A stretch of DNA of 64,000 bases from Pseudonocardia sp. N23 (GCF_002583555.1 NZ_BEGX01000057.1:90806-154805), one strand, 5' to 3'. Counted from the first letter of the stretch, positions 51,015 to 60,790 are shown. Program-made: numbers and translations. The notes: generated by a model not told the origin, from the letters alone.

Positions 51015-52433
51015 TCAGGGGTCGGACAGGAGCTCGGCCAGCGCGGCGTTCATCGCCTCGGCGAGGACGTCGACGTCGGGCATCGTGTCGCGGTCGGCGT
51101 TGAGGCCGTAGCAGACCGACCCGTTGTAGGAGGTCACGCCGATGCCGACGGCCTGCCCCTCGGCGAGCGGCACCACCGGGAACAGGTCCTGCAGCCGCGC
51201 ACCCATCGCGTAGAGCGGCCGCGGCGGCCCGGGCACGCTCGTGACCAGCACGTTGAACAGCCGGCTGGACAACCGGCTGGTCAGCCGGGCACCCATGCTG
51301 TGCAGCTGCGGCGACATCAGACCGGCCAGCCCGACGAGCGCGGTGGGCGCCGCGTCGTGCGCGCCGCGCTTCTGCGCATCCATCTGTCCGGCGATCCGGC
51401 GCAGCCGCTCCCGCGGCTCGTCGAGCCCGACGGGCAGGTCGACGAAGTAGGCCGAGATCTGGTTGCCCCCCGACGTCTGCCCGCCCGGGTCGCGGCGGCG
51501 GCGCACGCTCACCGGGACCATGGCGCGCACCGTGGTGTCGGGGTGCAGCGCCTCGCCGCGGGTCATCAGCCAGTGGCGCAGCGCCCCGCAGACGACGGCG
51601 AGCACGACGTCGTTGACCGTGCCGGCGCCATCCGCGCAGTGCGCCCTGCGTACGGCCCGGTGCTCGGCCAGCGACGTGCGCGCCATCGAGTAGCGGCGCT
51701 GCTCACCGATCGGGCGGTTCAGCGCGTCGAGGGGGCCGCCGGCCAGGGCGGCGCCGCGGGTCGCCTCGACGATCCCCGACACCGTCCGGCCGACCCCCGT
51801 CACGGCGGCTCGCAGGTCCGCGACGGCGCGGGTGGCGGCGTCGACAGCGCCACGCGGCCTGCGCAGGTTGTCGACGACCGCCGACGCCGCCAGCTCGATC
51901 CCCGACGGCTCGCGCCGGGGCACCCACTCGTCGTCGGGCACGGCGCGGGGCTGCGGGGTGCGGTCGAGCAGCAGCGTGCCGATGTCCATCGACGCGACGC
52001 CGTCGACCATCGCGTGGTGGGTCTTGGTGACCAGCGCGAACCGGCCGCCCGACACCCCCTCGACGACGTAGAGCTCCCACAGCGGGCGGTCTCGGTCCAG
52101 GCGCCTGGAGAGCAGCCGCCCGACGAGGTCGCGCAGCGCGTCGTCGGAACCCGGGGCGGGCAGCGCGGAGCGCCTGATGTGGTAGCTCAGGTCGAAGTCG
52201 GCGTCGTCGACCCACACCGGCAGCCCGAGGCGGCCCGGGACCTCGCGCACACGCTGCCGGTACCGCGGCACCAGCGAGAGCCTGCTGCCGACGAGCTCGG
52301 TGAACTCGTCGACGTCGAAGTCCGAGCCGTCCTCGGGAGGCAGGAACGTCATCACCCCGCCGACGTGCATCGCCGTCGTCGGCTGTTCCATGTAGAGGAA
52401 CGAGGCGTCCAGCGGGGACAGTCGATCCGGCAC
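51015..52433 (-). CDS. Wax ester synthase/diacylglycerol acyltransferase (WS/DGAT)
   Basis: Encodes 472 aa. The active-site HHxxxDG motif is KTHHAMVDGVASMD (about residues 136-149). LSPLDASFLYMEQPTTAMHVGG is the conserved N-terminus and NDVVLAVVCGALRHWL the ND motif. It makes triacylglycerol or wax esters from acyl-CoA at the membrane/lipid-droplet surface. It starts 10 bp after tmsB on the same strand, so branched 10-methyl acyl chains may be channelled to storage lipid. Confidence 0.93.
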   Translation of the reverse strand: MPDRLSPLDASFLYMEQPTTAMHVGGVMTFLPPEDGSDFDVDEFTELVGSRLSLVPRYRQRVREVPGRLGLPVWVDDADFDLSYHIRRSALPAPGSDDALRDLVGRLLSRRLDRDRPLWELYVVEGVSGGRFALVTKTHHAMVDGVASMDIGTLLLDRTPQPRAVPDDEWVPRREPSGIELAASAVVDNLRRPRGAVDAATRAVADLRAAVTGVGRTVSGIVEATRGAALAGGPLDALNRPIGEQRRYSMARTSLAEHRAVRRAHCADGAGTVNDVVLAVVCGALRHWLMTRGEALHPDTTVRAMVPVSVRRRRDPGGQTSGGNQISAYFVDLPVGLDEPRERLRRIAGQMDAQKRGAHDAAPTALVGLAGLMSPQLHSMGARLTSRLSSRLFNVLVTSVPGPPRPLYAMGARLQDLFPVVPLAEGQAVGIGVTSYNGSVCYGLNADRDTMPDVDVLAEAMNAALAELLSDP

Positions 52434-52443
52434 GGGTGACAGC

Positions 52444-53685
52444 CTACGAGGGGGATCTCCAGCCGCGGAGCGGGAATCCCGACCTGCCGTGCTCGCCCAG
52501 CTTCACGCCCAGCACCTGGTGCAGCTGGATGTTGTCGCGGACGAAACCGAGCCTGCTCGCGGCCATGTAGAGCCGCCACACCCGGGCCCGCTCGAGCCCG
52601 ACCTCGGCCACGGCCTCGTCCCAGTGGTCCTCCAGGTTGTCGCCCCAGCCGGCGAGGGTCCGCGCGTAGTGCTCGCGCAGGTTCTCCTCGTGGCGGATCT
52701 CGAACCCGTTGTCGTTCATCGCCGTGATGATCGTGCCGACGGTCTCGAGCTGGCCGTCGGGGAACACGTAGCGGCCGATGAACGGGTCGATCTTGCGCTG
52801 GCTCGTGCTGAACGGGTGGGTGATGCAGTGGTTGAGCAGCCGGCCCTCGGGGCGCACCTTGGAGGACAGGAACCGGAAGTACGACGGCAGCTGCGACTTG
52901 CCGATGTGCTCGGTGAGCCCGATCGAGCTCACCGCGTCGAACCCGGTCTCCTTCACGTCGCGGTAGTCGAGGTGGCGGACCTCGGCCAGGTGCGCAAGGC
53001 CCTGGCGCTCGATCTCGGCCTGCGCCCACTCGGCCTGGTTGCGCGACAGCGTGACCCCGAGCGCGCGGACGCCGTGGTGCGCGGCGGCGTGGCGGACCAT
53101 CCCGCCCCAGCCGCAGCCGACGTCGAGCAGCCGCATGCCCGGCTGCAGGTCGAGCTTCTGTGCGACGAGCTCGTACTTGGCCTCCTGGGCCTGCTCGAGT
53201 GTCGAGGTGTCGGTCGGGTAGCAGGCGCACGTGTAGGTCATCGACGGCCCGAGGACCCACTCGTAGAAGCGGTTCGAGACGTCGTAGTGGTGCGAGATGA
53301 CCTGGCTGTCGCGGAACTTCGAGTGCAGCCGGCCGCGTGGCCGCGCCTCGATCGCCGGTGCCGGCCTGCGGTGGCGCAGCCACACCGGTGCGAGCTCGCG
53401 GACCAGCCGGACCTGCTCGGCACGCGGGATCCCCTGCAGCGCCACGTCGGCGAGCGCGTCGAGCGCGGTGTACAGGTCGCCCTCGACCTCGATCTCGCCG
53501 GTCACGTAGGCCCGAGCGAGCCCCAGCGTGCCGGGCGCGGACACCAGACGTGCCAGCGCTGCCGGGGACTCGACGCGCAGCGCCACGTCCGCGTCGTCCG
53601 GCCCGGACTTGCTGCCGTCGTACGCGACGATCCGGATCGGCGCATCCCGACCGATGATCCTGCCCAGGACGTCGGCCACCCTCAT
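52444..53685 (-). CDS. tmsB: SAM-dependent fatty-acyl methyltransferase TmsB (CFA synthase family)
   Basis: Encodes 413 aa, ATG at 53685. CFA/CmaA family: HYDVSNRFYEWVLGPSMTYTCACY (about residues 131-154), SAM motif LLDVGCGWGGMVRHAA (about 182-197), SSIGLTEHIG and the bicarbonate-site region. It overlaps by 4 bp with an upstream FAD oxidoreductase gene. That pair is the tmsA-tmsB set, known to turn oleoyl chains of phospholipids into 10-methylene and then 10-methylstearic (tuberculostearic) acid. TmsB does the methyl transfer. No tmsC is seen. Confidence 0.87.
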   Translation of the reverse strand: MRVADVLGRIIGRDAPIRIVAYDGSKSGPDDADVALRVESPAALARLVSAPGTLGLARAYVTGEIEVEGDLYTALDALADVALQGIPRAEQVRLVRELAPVWLRHRRPAPAIEARPRGRLHSKFRDSQVISHHYDVSNRFYEWVLGPSMTYTCACYPTDTSTLEQAQEAKYELVAQKLDLQPGMRLLDVGCGWGGMVRHAAAHHGVRALGVTLSRNQAEWAQAEIERQGLAHLAEVRHLDYRDVKETGFDAVSSIGLTEHIGKSQLPSYFRFLSSKVRPEGRLLNHCITHPFSTSQRKIDPFIGRYVFPDGQLETVGTIITAMNDNGFEIRHEENLREHYARTLAGWGDNLEDHWDEAVAEVGLERARVWRLYMAASRLGFVRDNIQLHQVLGVKLGEHGRSGFPLRGWRSPS

Positions 53686-55070
53686 GACTGCCCCACCACC
53701 TTCGAGTAGAGACCCGGCAGCCGCCCGTCCGGGTCGTAGCGGTCCTTCACGGCGCGGTAGGCGTCGCCGTTGTATCGGCGCCAGAACTCGTCCTCGTCGT
53801 AGTGCACCGTGGAGTACAGGGACTTGTGCCCGCCCAGCTCGGCGACCAGTTCCTCGACGAGCCGGTTGTGGGCGTCGGGCCGGCCGGGCACCTCGTCGAC
53901 GGTCGACCAGAAGCCGACGTTGACATAGAGCCGGTCGGCCTGCATCGGGTACAACGGCCACTCACGCTTGCCGCGCAACCGGATCGGGCACAGCCACACC
54001 GGCGAGATGCCGACGTCGCGGTGGAAGACCTCCAGGAACCGCTCCAGGTTCTCGACAGGGATCTCGACGTCCTGGATGACCATCTCCTGACGCGGCGAGC
54101 CCGTGAGGTCGTGGACACGGTTGGTGATGCCGTGGCGCTGGTCCAGTGCGACGAGACGCCGGTAGACGTCGGAGCGCCGGTAGCGGCGTGGCCAGACCCT
54201 GCGTACCAGCGGGTTCTGCACACCGAAGGCGCGTGAGCACCAGAACCAGTCGGTGTCCCAGCGCCAGATGTAGTCGCGGGTGGTGAGGTGGTCGACCGGC
54301 CGCTGCTGCAGCGACCGGTAGAAGACGTGCTGCCCGGTGTAGTCCGACACCTGGGCGCCGGGCATCGGCTCCTCGACGAACCGGCCGACGGTCACGTACT
54401 GCTCGCGGCCGTCGAACACCGTGCCGTCGACGAAGGCGATCCCCGCACCCGCGCCGTCGAGGTCGCAGAGCCGCTCGATCTCGGCGGCGGCCTCGGCGGC
54501 GGTGCCGAAGCGGTGGTGGGTCAGCTGGACGAACGGCGCGACCGGCTGCAGCTCGACACGCAGCCGGAGGGAGTAGCCGAGGGTCCCGTAGGAGTTGGGG
54601 AACGTGGCGTAGAGGTCGGCGTGCTCGCCGTCGGGCCGGGCGGTGACGACCTCGCCGGACCCGGTCAGAAGGTCCATCTCCAGCACCGACTCGTGCGGCA
54701 GGCCGTGCCGGAACGACGTCGACTCGATCCCGAGGCCCGCGACGGCGCCACCGACGGTGATCGTCTTGAGCTGTGGAACGACCAATGGCATCAGGCCGTG
54801 GGCCAGGGTGGCGTCGACGAGGTCCTCGTACGTCGTCATCCCCTGGACGTCGGCGGTGCGGGCACTCACATCGACATCGATCACACCTGTGAGCCTCGAC
54901 GTGTCCAGAAGGCGGACATCCGGCCTGGAACCGCCGAAACGGAACAGGTTCGACGACGGCTTCCCCAGCCGGACCCGCTGACCCGGCGGCACTGCCCGGT
55001 AGCGTTCGACCAGGTCAGCTACGGCGTCGGCATGATCGGCCCGTTTGGCCGACGCCACGCTCAAGTTCAT
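53682..55070 (-). CDS. tmsA: FAD-dependent 10-methylene reductase TmsA
   Basis: Encodes 462 aa from the ATG at 55070 (an in-frame GTG at 55106 adds 12 residues). FAD_binding_4 (PCMH-type) domain: VPQLKTITVGGAVAGLGIES (about 97-116) and the SYGTLGYSLRLRVEL end; the C-terminal half is the family-specific substrate domain. It reduces the 10-methylene acyl intermediate made by TmsB to the 10-methyl form with NADPH/FAD. A TAGCGT -10-like box ends 7 nt before the ATG, so the transcript may be leaderless. It is divergent from the DUF47/pit pair. Confidence 0.85.
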   Translation of the reverse strand: MNLSVASAKRADHADAVADLVERYRAVPPGQRVRLGKPSSNLFRFGGSRPDVRLLDTSRLTGVIDVDVSARTADVQGMTTYEDLVDATLAHGLMPLVVPQLKTITVGGAVAGLGIESTSFRHGLPHESVLEMDLLTGSGEVVTARPDGEHADLYATFPNSYGTLGYSLRLRVELQPVAPFVQLTHHRFGTAAEAAAEIERLCDLDGAGAGIAFVDGTVFDGREQYVTVGRFVEEPMPGAQVSDYTGQHVFYRSLQQRPVDHLTTRDYIWRWDTDWFWCSRAFGVQNPLVRRVWPRRYRRSDVYRRLVALDQRHGITNRVHDLTGSPRQEMVIQDVEIPVENLERFLEVFHRDVGISPVWLCPIRLRGKREWPLYPMQADRLYVNVGFWSTVDEVPGRPDAHNRLVEELVAELGGHKSLYSTVHYDEDEFWRRYNGDAYRAVKDRYDPDGRLPGLYSKVVGQS

Positions 55071-55214
55071 CTTTGCGACGCTAATCGGCAATCGCCGCCG
55101 GTGCACTCCCCTTCCGTGTCACGACTTCGGCGCGTCGTACACGGACGCGGACCGCCACGGCCGGTCGGGGTACCTGCCGGGAGGCCTCTCACACGCCCCG
55201 GGTACAACCCTCGC

Positions 55215-55850
55215 ATGGCTTTCCGGTTGACACCTCATGAACGAGGGTTCTACCCGTTGTTCACCCGCGCGGCGGAGAACATCGTCACCGCCGCCGAAGA
55301 GCTGACGAAGCTGGTGGCCGCCGAGCCGGCGGCCCGCCCGCCGCTGGCCGCCCGGGTGAAGGACCTCGAACACGCCGGGGACGAGCTGACCCACGAGATC
55401 ATGGTGAAGCTCAACTCCGTGTTCGTGACGCCGTTCGACCGCGAGGACATCTATCGGCTCGCCTCCTCGCTCGACGACGTCCTCGACGCGATGGAGGAGG
55501 CCGCCGACCGCATCGTGCTCTACCGCCTCGAGGCCCTGCCCCCGGGGATCTCCGTGCAGACCGACGTCCTGCTGCGGGCCGCGATCGCGACCGCCGCGGC
55601 CATGCCGGGGCTGGAGAAGCTCGACTCGCTCAAGGAGTACTGGGTCCACGTCAACTCCCTCGAGAACGAGGCCGACGACGTCTACCGCTCGCTGCTGCGT
55701 GACCTGCTCGCCCCCGACGACGACGTCTCCCCGCTCGACGTGCTGACGGTGCTGAAGATCAAGGAAGTCGTCGAGACGCTCGAGGAGGCCGCGGACGCGT
55801 TCGAGACGGTGGCCAACACCGTCGAGAGCATCGCCGTCAAGGAGGCCTGA
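55215..55850 (+). CDS. DUF47 (PhoU-like) phosphate-transport accessory protein
   Basis: Encodes 211 aa, almost all helical, ATG at 55215. It belongs to the DUF47/TIGR00153 family, distant PhoU relatives. Metal-binding PhoU-like motifs are DLEHAGDELTHEIM (about 48-61) and NSLENEADDVYRSLL (about 148-162). In many bacteria this gene precedes pit and modulates phosphate uptake, as here, where pit begins 1 bp after the stop. Confidence 0.9.
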   Translation: MAFRLTPHERGFYPLFTRAAENIVTAAEELTKLVAAEPAARPPLAARVKDLEHAGDELTHEIMVKLNSVFVTPFDREDIYRLASSLDDVLDAMEEAADRIVLYRLEALPPGISVQTDVLLRAAIATAAAMPGLEKLDSLKEYWVHVNSLENEADDVYRSLLRDLLAPDDDVSPLDVLTVLKIKEVVETLEEAADAFETVANTVESIAVKEA

Positions 55851-55851
55851 G

Positions 55852-56847
55852 GTGGAGCTCGCGCTCATCCTCGTGGTCATCGTCGTCGCGCTCGCGTTCG
55901 ACTACACCAACGGCTTCCACGACGCGGCGAACGCCATCGCCACCTCGGTGTCGACGCGCGCCCTGTCCCCGCGGGCGGCGCTCATCATGGCGGCCGCGAT
56001 GAACATGGTCGGGGCGTTCCTCGGCACCGAGGTGGCATCGACCGTCGGCAAGGGCATCATCTCCGCACCCGAGGGATCGGCGGGGCTGGCCGTGGTCCTC
56101 GCGGCGCTGCTGGGTGCCATCGCCTGGAACCTCGTGACGTGGTGGTTCGGCATGCCGTCGTCGTCGTCGCACGCGTTGATCGGCGGCCTCGTCGGTGCCG
56201 CGCTGGCGTCGGCGGGCACCGTGCAGTGGGCGGGCGTGCTGGAGAAGGTCGTCATCCCGATGGTCGTCTCCCCGATCGTCGGGTTCGCGCTGGCCGGGCT
56301 CGTCATGATCGCCCTGCTGTGGGTGTTCAAGGACGGCCGTCCGCAACGGGTGACCCGGGGGTTCCGGCACGCCCAGACCGTCTCGGCGGCGGCGATGGCG
56401 CTCGGCCACGGGCTGCAGGACGCACAGAAGACGATGGGCGTGATCGTGCTGGCGCTGGTCGTCGGCGGCTACCACCAGGGCTTCGACATACCGTGGTGGG
56501 TCATCGTGCTGTCGGCGGGCGCACTCTCGGCGGGTACCGCGGCCGGCGGCTGGCGGATCATGCGCACGCTGGGCCGGCGCATCATCGACCTCGACCCGCC
56601 GCGCGGGTTCGCCGCCGAGGCCACCGCCTCGGCCGTGCTCTACACAACGGCGTTCGCCTTCGCCGCGCCCATCTCGACGACGCAGACGATCACGTCGTCG
56701 ATCCTCGGGGTGGGCGCCACCAAGCGCCTGTCTGCGGTGCGCTGGAACGTCGCGGGCAACATCGTCGTCGCCTGGGTGCTGACGCTGCCGATGGCGGCGC
56801 TGATGGCCGCACTGGCCTACTGGGCGCTGCACGGCCTGCTGGTCTGA
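55852..56847 (+). CDS. pit: Low-affinity inorganic phosphate transporter, Pit family
   Basis: Encodes 331 aa, GTG at 55852. About nine to ten membrane spans. The PHO4-family signatures are FDYTNGFHDAANAIATSVST (about 16-35) and FGMPSSSSHALIGGLVGAAL (about 98-117) in the first half, and the matching second half ALGHGLQDAQKTMG plus FAAPISTTQTITSSILGVGA. It carries metal-phosphate in symport with protons. Co-transcribed with the DUF47 gene and convergent with ppk2. Confidence 0.93.
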   Translation: MELALILVVIVVALAFDYTNGFHDAANAIATSVSTRALSPRAALIMAAAMNMVGAFLGTEVASTVGKGIISAPEGSAGLAVVLAALLGAIAWNLVTWWFGMPSSSSHALIGGLVGAALASAGTVQWAGVLEKVVIPMVVSPIVGFALAGLVMIALLWVFKDGRPQRVTRGFRHAQTVSAAAMALGHGLQDAQKTMGVIVLALVVGGYHQGFDIPWWVIVLSAGALSAGTAAGGWRIMRTLGRRIIDLDPPRGFAAEATASAVLYTTAFAFAAPISTTQTITSSILGVGATKRLSAVRWNVAGNIVVAWVLTLPMAALMAALAYWALHGLLV

Positions 56848-56876
56848 GCGACACCACCACGGCCGGCGCCTGCGGG

Positions 56877-57731
56877 TCAGACCGCCGCGCGCACCCGGGC
56901 CTTCTCCGCCTCGACGTCGAAGTCGGCGGGCGGGTACCGGGGGTCGATGGCGTCGAGCGTCTCGGCCAGCAGGGCCGCGACCGCCCAGTTGCGGTACCAC
57001 TTGCGGTCGGACGGGACGACGTACCAGGGCGCGGCGTCGGTGTCGCAGCTGCTCAGCGCGTCGGTGTAGGCGGCCTGGTAGTCAGTCCACTTCGCGCGGG
57101 CGTCGAGGTCGCCCGGGTTGTACTTCCAGTACTTCTGCGGGTCCTCCAGCCGGGCGGTGAGCCGCTCGGCCTGGGCCTGCGGCGAAATGTGCAGCATGCA
57201 TTTCACGATCGCGACGCCCTGCTCGTCGAGCTCGGCCTCGAACGCGTTGATCCGGTCGTACCGGCTGCGCCACTCCGCCTCCGGGACCAGCCCGTCGACC
57301 CGCACGACGAGGACGTCCTCGTAGTGGCTGCGGTCGAACACCCCGATGAACCCGGGGGCCGGGACCTGCTTGCGGATGCGCCACAGGAAGTCGTGGGCGA
57401 GCTCCTCGGGTGTCGGGCGCTTGAACGACGCGATGTGCAGCCCCTGGGGGTTGACCAGCCCGGCGACGTGGCTGATCACCCCGCCCTTGCCGGAGGTGTC
57501 CATGCCCTGCAGGACGAGCAGCACCGCGCGCGGGCTCGACCCGCCGACGGCCCCCGCGTAGAGGGCCTCCTGACGGGCGTCGAGCCGGGCGCCCAGCTCG
57601 GTCATCGCCTTGGCGGCCTTGGCCTTGTCGCCGGGTCCGACGGGCGTGCCCGCGGGGTCGACCGCAGCCAGGTCGACCCCGCCGCGCGGCACCCGGAACG
57701 TCTCGCGCGCGGACCGCGCCTTCTTGGCCAT
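56877..57731 (-). CDS. ppk2: Polyphosphate kinase 2 family protein
   Basis: Encodes 284 aa. Walker A LVLQGMDTSGKGGVISH (about residues 71-87), Walker B FIGVFDRSHYEDVLVVRV (about 128-145), and the lid-region arginines around KYWKYNPGDLDARAKW. This is a single-domain PPK2, which phosphorylates nucleotides with polyphosphate or the reverse. It lies next to the phosphate importer pit in convergent orientation, so this part of the window is a phosphate block. Confidence 0.92.
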   Translation of the reverse strand: MAKKARSARETFRVPRGGVDLAAVDPAGTPVGPGDKAKAAKAMTELGARLDARQEALYAGAVGGSSPRAVLLVLQGMDTSGKGGVISHVAGLVNPQGLHIASFKRPTPEELAHDFLWRIRKQVPAPGFIGVFDRSHYEDVLVVRVDGLVPEAEWRSRYDRINAFEAELDEQGVAIVKCMLHISPQAQAERLTARLEDPQKYWKYNPGDLDARAKWTDYQAAYTDALSSCDTDAAPWYVVPSDRKWYRNWAVAALLAETLDAIDPRYPPADFDVEAEKARVRAAV

Positions 57732-57774
57732 CCGCGCACCCTAGAACCCGCGGTCCCGCCGGATCCAGGGTCGG

Positions 57775-58647
57775 TCAGGCGCCCGTGGCGATCTTCTCCG
57801 ACGTGTCCGTCCCGATCGGCACGACGAGCGGTGTGCCCGACACCGGATCGGGGATCACCCTGGCGTGCAGGCCGAACACCTCGGCGAGCAGTGGCTCGGT
57901 GATCACCTCCGACGGCTTCCCCGCGGCGATGATCCTCCCCGCGCGCATGGCGACGAGCCGGTCGGAGTAGCGGGCCGCGAGGTTCAGGTCGTGCAGCACC
58001 ATCACAACGGTCCGGCCCCGCTCGCGGTTGAGCCGGCGCACCAGCTCCAGCACCTCCACCTGGTGGGCCAGGTCGAGGTAGGTGGTGGGCTCGTCGAGCA
58101 GCAGCAGGTCGGTGCCCTGGGCCAGCGCCATCGAGATCCAGGCCCGCTGCCGCTGGCCACCGGACAGCTCGTCGACGGGCCGCTCGGCCAGGTCGCCCAT
58201 GTTCGTCCACTCGAGCGCCTCGTGCACCGAGTCCTCGTCGTCGGAGGACCACTGCCGGTACCAGGCCTGGTGGGGGTGGCGGCCTCGGGCCACCAGGTCG
58301 CCGACGGTCAGCCCCTCGGGAGCACTGGGCGTCTGCGGCAGCATGCCCAGGATCGTCGCGACCTCCTTGGTGGGCATCTTGTCGATGCGCTTGCCGTCGA
58401 GCAGGACCTGCCCCTTGCTCGGGGTGAGCAGCCTGCCGAGGGCGCGCAGCAGCGTCGACTTGCCGCAGCCGTTGGGCCCGATCACCGACGTGACCGTGTG
58501 CTGGACGACGTCGAGGTCGAGGTCGTCGACGATCGTGCGGTCGCCGTAGCCGAGGCTCACCGACTCCGCACGCAGCCGCACACCGGCGGCGACGAGATCC
58601 GTCGCGGCGTCGCCGGCCGCGGACGTCTGGGCAGAGCTCTGGGTCAT
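57775..58647 (-). CDS. Iron-siderophore ABC transporter ATP-binding protein
   Basis: Encodes 290 aa, FepC/FhuC type. Walker A VIGPNGCGKSTLLRALGRLL (about 55-74), Q-loop MLPQTPSAPEGLTVGDLVAR, signature ELSGGQRQRAWISMALAQ (about 158-175), Walker B LLLLDEPTTYLD, and the H-loop MVLHDLNLAAR. It powers import of ferric siderophores through the two FecCD permeases upstream. ATG 58647 overlaps the preceding permease stop (ATGA). No substrate-binding lipoprotein gene follows; it must lie elsewhere. Confidence 0.93.
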   Translation of the reverse strand: MTQSSAQTSAAGDAATDLVAAGVRLRAESVSLGYGDRTIVDDLDLDVVQHTVTSVIGPNGCGKSTLLRALGRLLTPSKGQVLLDGKRIDKMPTKEVATILGMLPQTPSAPEGLTVGDLVARGRHPHQAWYRQWSSDDEDSVHEALEWTNMGDLAERPVDELSGGQRQRAWISMALAQGTDLLLLDEPTTYLDLAHQVEVLELVRRLNRERGRTVVMVLHDLNLAARYSDRLVAMRAGRIIAAGKPSEVITEPLLAEVFGLHARVIPDPVSGTPLVVPIGTDTSEKIATGA

Positions 58648-59747
58648 GCTCGGGCCTCCCGGCCGTGACGGACGAGCAGGTACAACAGATAGGGGGCGCC
58701 GAGAACCGCGGTGACCACGCCCACCGGGAGCTCGGCACTGCCGAACGCGGTCCGCGCCAGCAGGTCCGACAGGACCACGAGCGTCGCACCGATGAGCAGC
58801 GACGCCCCGATGGGCGGCCGGGACGACGTCACCAGCCGCTGCGCGACCTGCGGTGACACCAGGGCGACGAAGGCGATCGGGCCCGCCGACGCCGTCGCGA
58901 TCGCCGCCAGGCCGACGGCCACCGCGAGCAACGCGGTCCGGGCGCCGTCGACGCGCACGCCCAGCGCGCGGGCGGTGTCGTCGTTGTACTGCAGCGCACC
59001 CAGCAGGTGGGCCAGCACCAGGGCGACGGGCACGAGCACGGCCAGCGCGATGCCGACCGGCACGACGTGCTCCCAGCCGCGGGCGTTGAGGCTGCCGTTG
59101 AGCCACACCTGCGCCCGCGCCGCCTCGTGGACCTGCGCGGCGATGAGCAGCCAGTTGACCAGCGCGTACAGGATCGCGTTCATCCCGATGCCGACCAGGA
59201 CGAGCCGGAAGCCCTGCACGCCCTTGCGCCAGGCGAGCACGTAGATCAGCGTCGCGGTGATCAGGCCGCCCAGCAGCGCCGCCACCGGCAGGCCCACGGA
59301 GCCGGCGATCACGGCGAACAGGCCGAACCCGCTGCCGAGCACGATCACACCGACGGCCGCGGCACTCGCGCCCATCGTGATCCCGATGATGTCCGGCGCC
59401 GCGAGCGGGTTGCGCGCCAACGCCTGCAGGATCGCCCCCGACACCGCGAGCGCCCCGCCGACCAGCGCACCGGTGAGGGTCCGCGGCAGCCGCAGGTCGA
59501 GCACGACGAACTGCTGAGCCGGGTCGCCCCCGCCGAACAACGTCGCCAGGACGTCGCCGACACCGATCGGGAACTCGCCGCGGCCGATGTTGAGCGCGGC
59601 CGCGACGACCAGCACCGCCGCCGTCACGACCAGCACGACGACGGTCCGCGGCCGCCAGACCCCGGAGAACCGGCCGACGCGCAACGGGTCGCGCCCCGGG
59701 ACCAGCCCGGGGGGCCGCCTGCCCGGCTCCTCCACGGTCGCAGTCAC
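58644..59747 (-). CDS. FecCD-type siderophore ABC permease
   Basis: Encodes 367 aa, GTG at 59747, with about ten membrane spans. Family motifs are DLRLPRTLTGALVGGALAVSG (from about residue 82), ALARNPLAAPDIIGITMGAS, and the coupling region ALGVRVDGAR followed by GPIAFVALVSPQVAQRL. It pairs with the other FecCD permease as a heterodimer. 4-bp overlaps on both sides mark the operon. Confidence 0.92.
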   Translation of the reverse strand: MTATVEEPGRRPPGLVPGRDPLRVGRFSGVWRPRTVVVLVVTAAVLVVAAALNIGRGEFPIGVGDVLATLFGGGDPAQQFVVLDLRLPRTLTGALVGGALAVSGAILQALARNPLAAPDIIGITMGASAAAVGVIVLGSGFGLFAVIAGSVGLPVAALLGGLITATLIYVLAWRKGVQGFRLVLVGIGMNAILYALVNWLLIAAQVHEAARAQVWLNGSLNARGWEHVVPVGIALAVLVPVALVLAHLLGALQYNDDTARALGVRVDGARTALLAVAVGLAAIATASAGPIAFVALVSPQVAQRLVTSSRPPIGASLLIGATLVVLSDLLARTAFGSAELPVGVVTAVLGAPYLLYLLVRHGREARA

Positions 59748-60790
59748 AGCTGCGCCAGCTTCTTGCGGCGCACCAGCGCGATGAAGAACGGCGCCCCGAT
59801 CAACGCCAGTACGATCCCCACCTGCAGCTCCCCCGGCCGGGCGACGACCCGGCCCACGACGTCGGCGGTGAGCAGCAGCACCGCGCCCGACAACGCCGAC
59901 GCGGGCAGCAGCCATCGATGGTCGGGCCCGGTGAACGAGCGCACCACGTGCGGCACGATCAGGCCGAGGAAGGCGATCGGCCCGCACGCCGCGGTCGCCG
60001 ACCCCGCCAGCAGCGTGATCGCGACGACGCCCAGGACGCGGGTGCGGGTCACCGGGTGCCCCAGCGACCTCGCGACGTCGTCGCCGAGCGCGAGCGCGTT
60101 GAGCGCGGGCGCGGTGGCCAGCGCGATGATGGCGCCGACCATCAGGAACGGCGCCACCTGCGCGGCGATGGCCGGCTCGCGCCCGGCGAGCGAGCCCACG
60201 TTCCAGAAACGGTAGGCGTCGAGGGTGCGGACGTCGGTGAGGATGACCGCCGACGTCAGCCCGAACAGGAACGCCGACACCGCCGCGCCCGCGACCGCGA
60301 GCGTCACCGGTGTCGCGCCCGCCCGGCCGACCGAGCCGAGCATGAACACCCCGACGCTCGCCACCAACGCCCCCGCGAACGCGAACCACACGTAGCCGGT
60401 GAGCGAGCTGATCCCGAAGACGTGGATGCCGACGACGACGAGGAACGCCGCACCCGCGTTGACACCGAGCAGTCCGGGGTCGGCGAGCGGGTTGCGGGTG
60501 TGGCCCTGCATCAGCGCGCCCGCGAGGCCCAGGGCCGCGCCGGCGAGCAGGCCCAGCACCGTGCGCGGGACGCGCAGCGACCGGACCACGACGTCGTCCT
60601 CGGTACCGGTGGGGCTGAACAGCGCCGACCACACGTGGTCGAGCGGGACGGCCTTCGCACCGATCGCGACACTCGCGAGGCACACCACGACCAGCAGCAC
60701 CGCGAGCAGCAGGAGACCGGTCACCCGGCGGCTGCGCATCGACCTCGGTGCATGCGGTGGCTGCGTCGGCCTCGCGGCGACCGTCGTCAC
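59744..60790 (-). CDS. FecCD-type siderophore ABC permease
   Basis: Encodes 348 aa from the GTG at 60790 (GGGGTG about 8 nt upstream); an in-frame GTG at 60847 would add 19 residues. Ten-span FecCD permease: SLRVPRTVLGLLAGAALGLAG, HTRNPLADPGLLGVNAGAAF, SLGHPVTRTRVLG and GPIAFLGLIVPHVVRSFTGP. First gene of the permease-permease-ATPase operon, with a promoter upstream that is overlapped by a DtxR/IdeR-like box. Confidence 0.9.
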   Translation of the reverse strand: MTTVAARPTQPPHAPRSMRSRRVTGLLLLAVLLVVVCLASVAIGAKAVPLDHVWSALFSPTGTEDDVVVRSLRVPRTVLGLLAGAALGLAGALMQGHTRNPLADPGLLGVNAGAAFLVVVGIHVFGISSLTGYVWFAFAGALVASVGVFMLGSVGRAGATPVTLAVAGAAVSAFLFGLTSAVILTDVRTLDAYRFWNVGSLAGREPAIAAQVAPFLMVGAIIALATAPALNALALGDDVARSLGHPVTRTRVLGVVAITLLAGSATAACGPIAFLGLIVPHVVRSFTGPDHRWLLPASALSGAVLLLTADVVGRVVARPGELQVGIVLALIGAPFFIALVRRKKLAQL

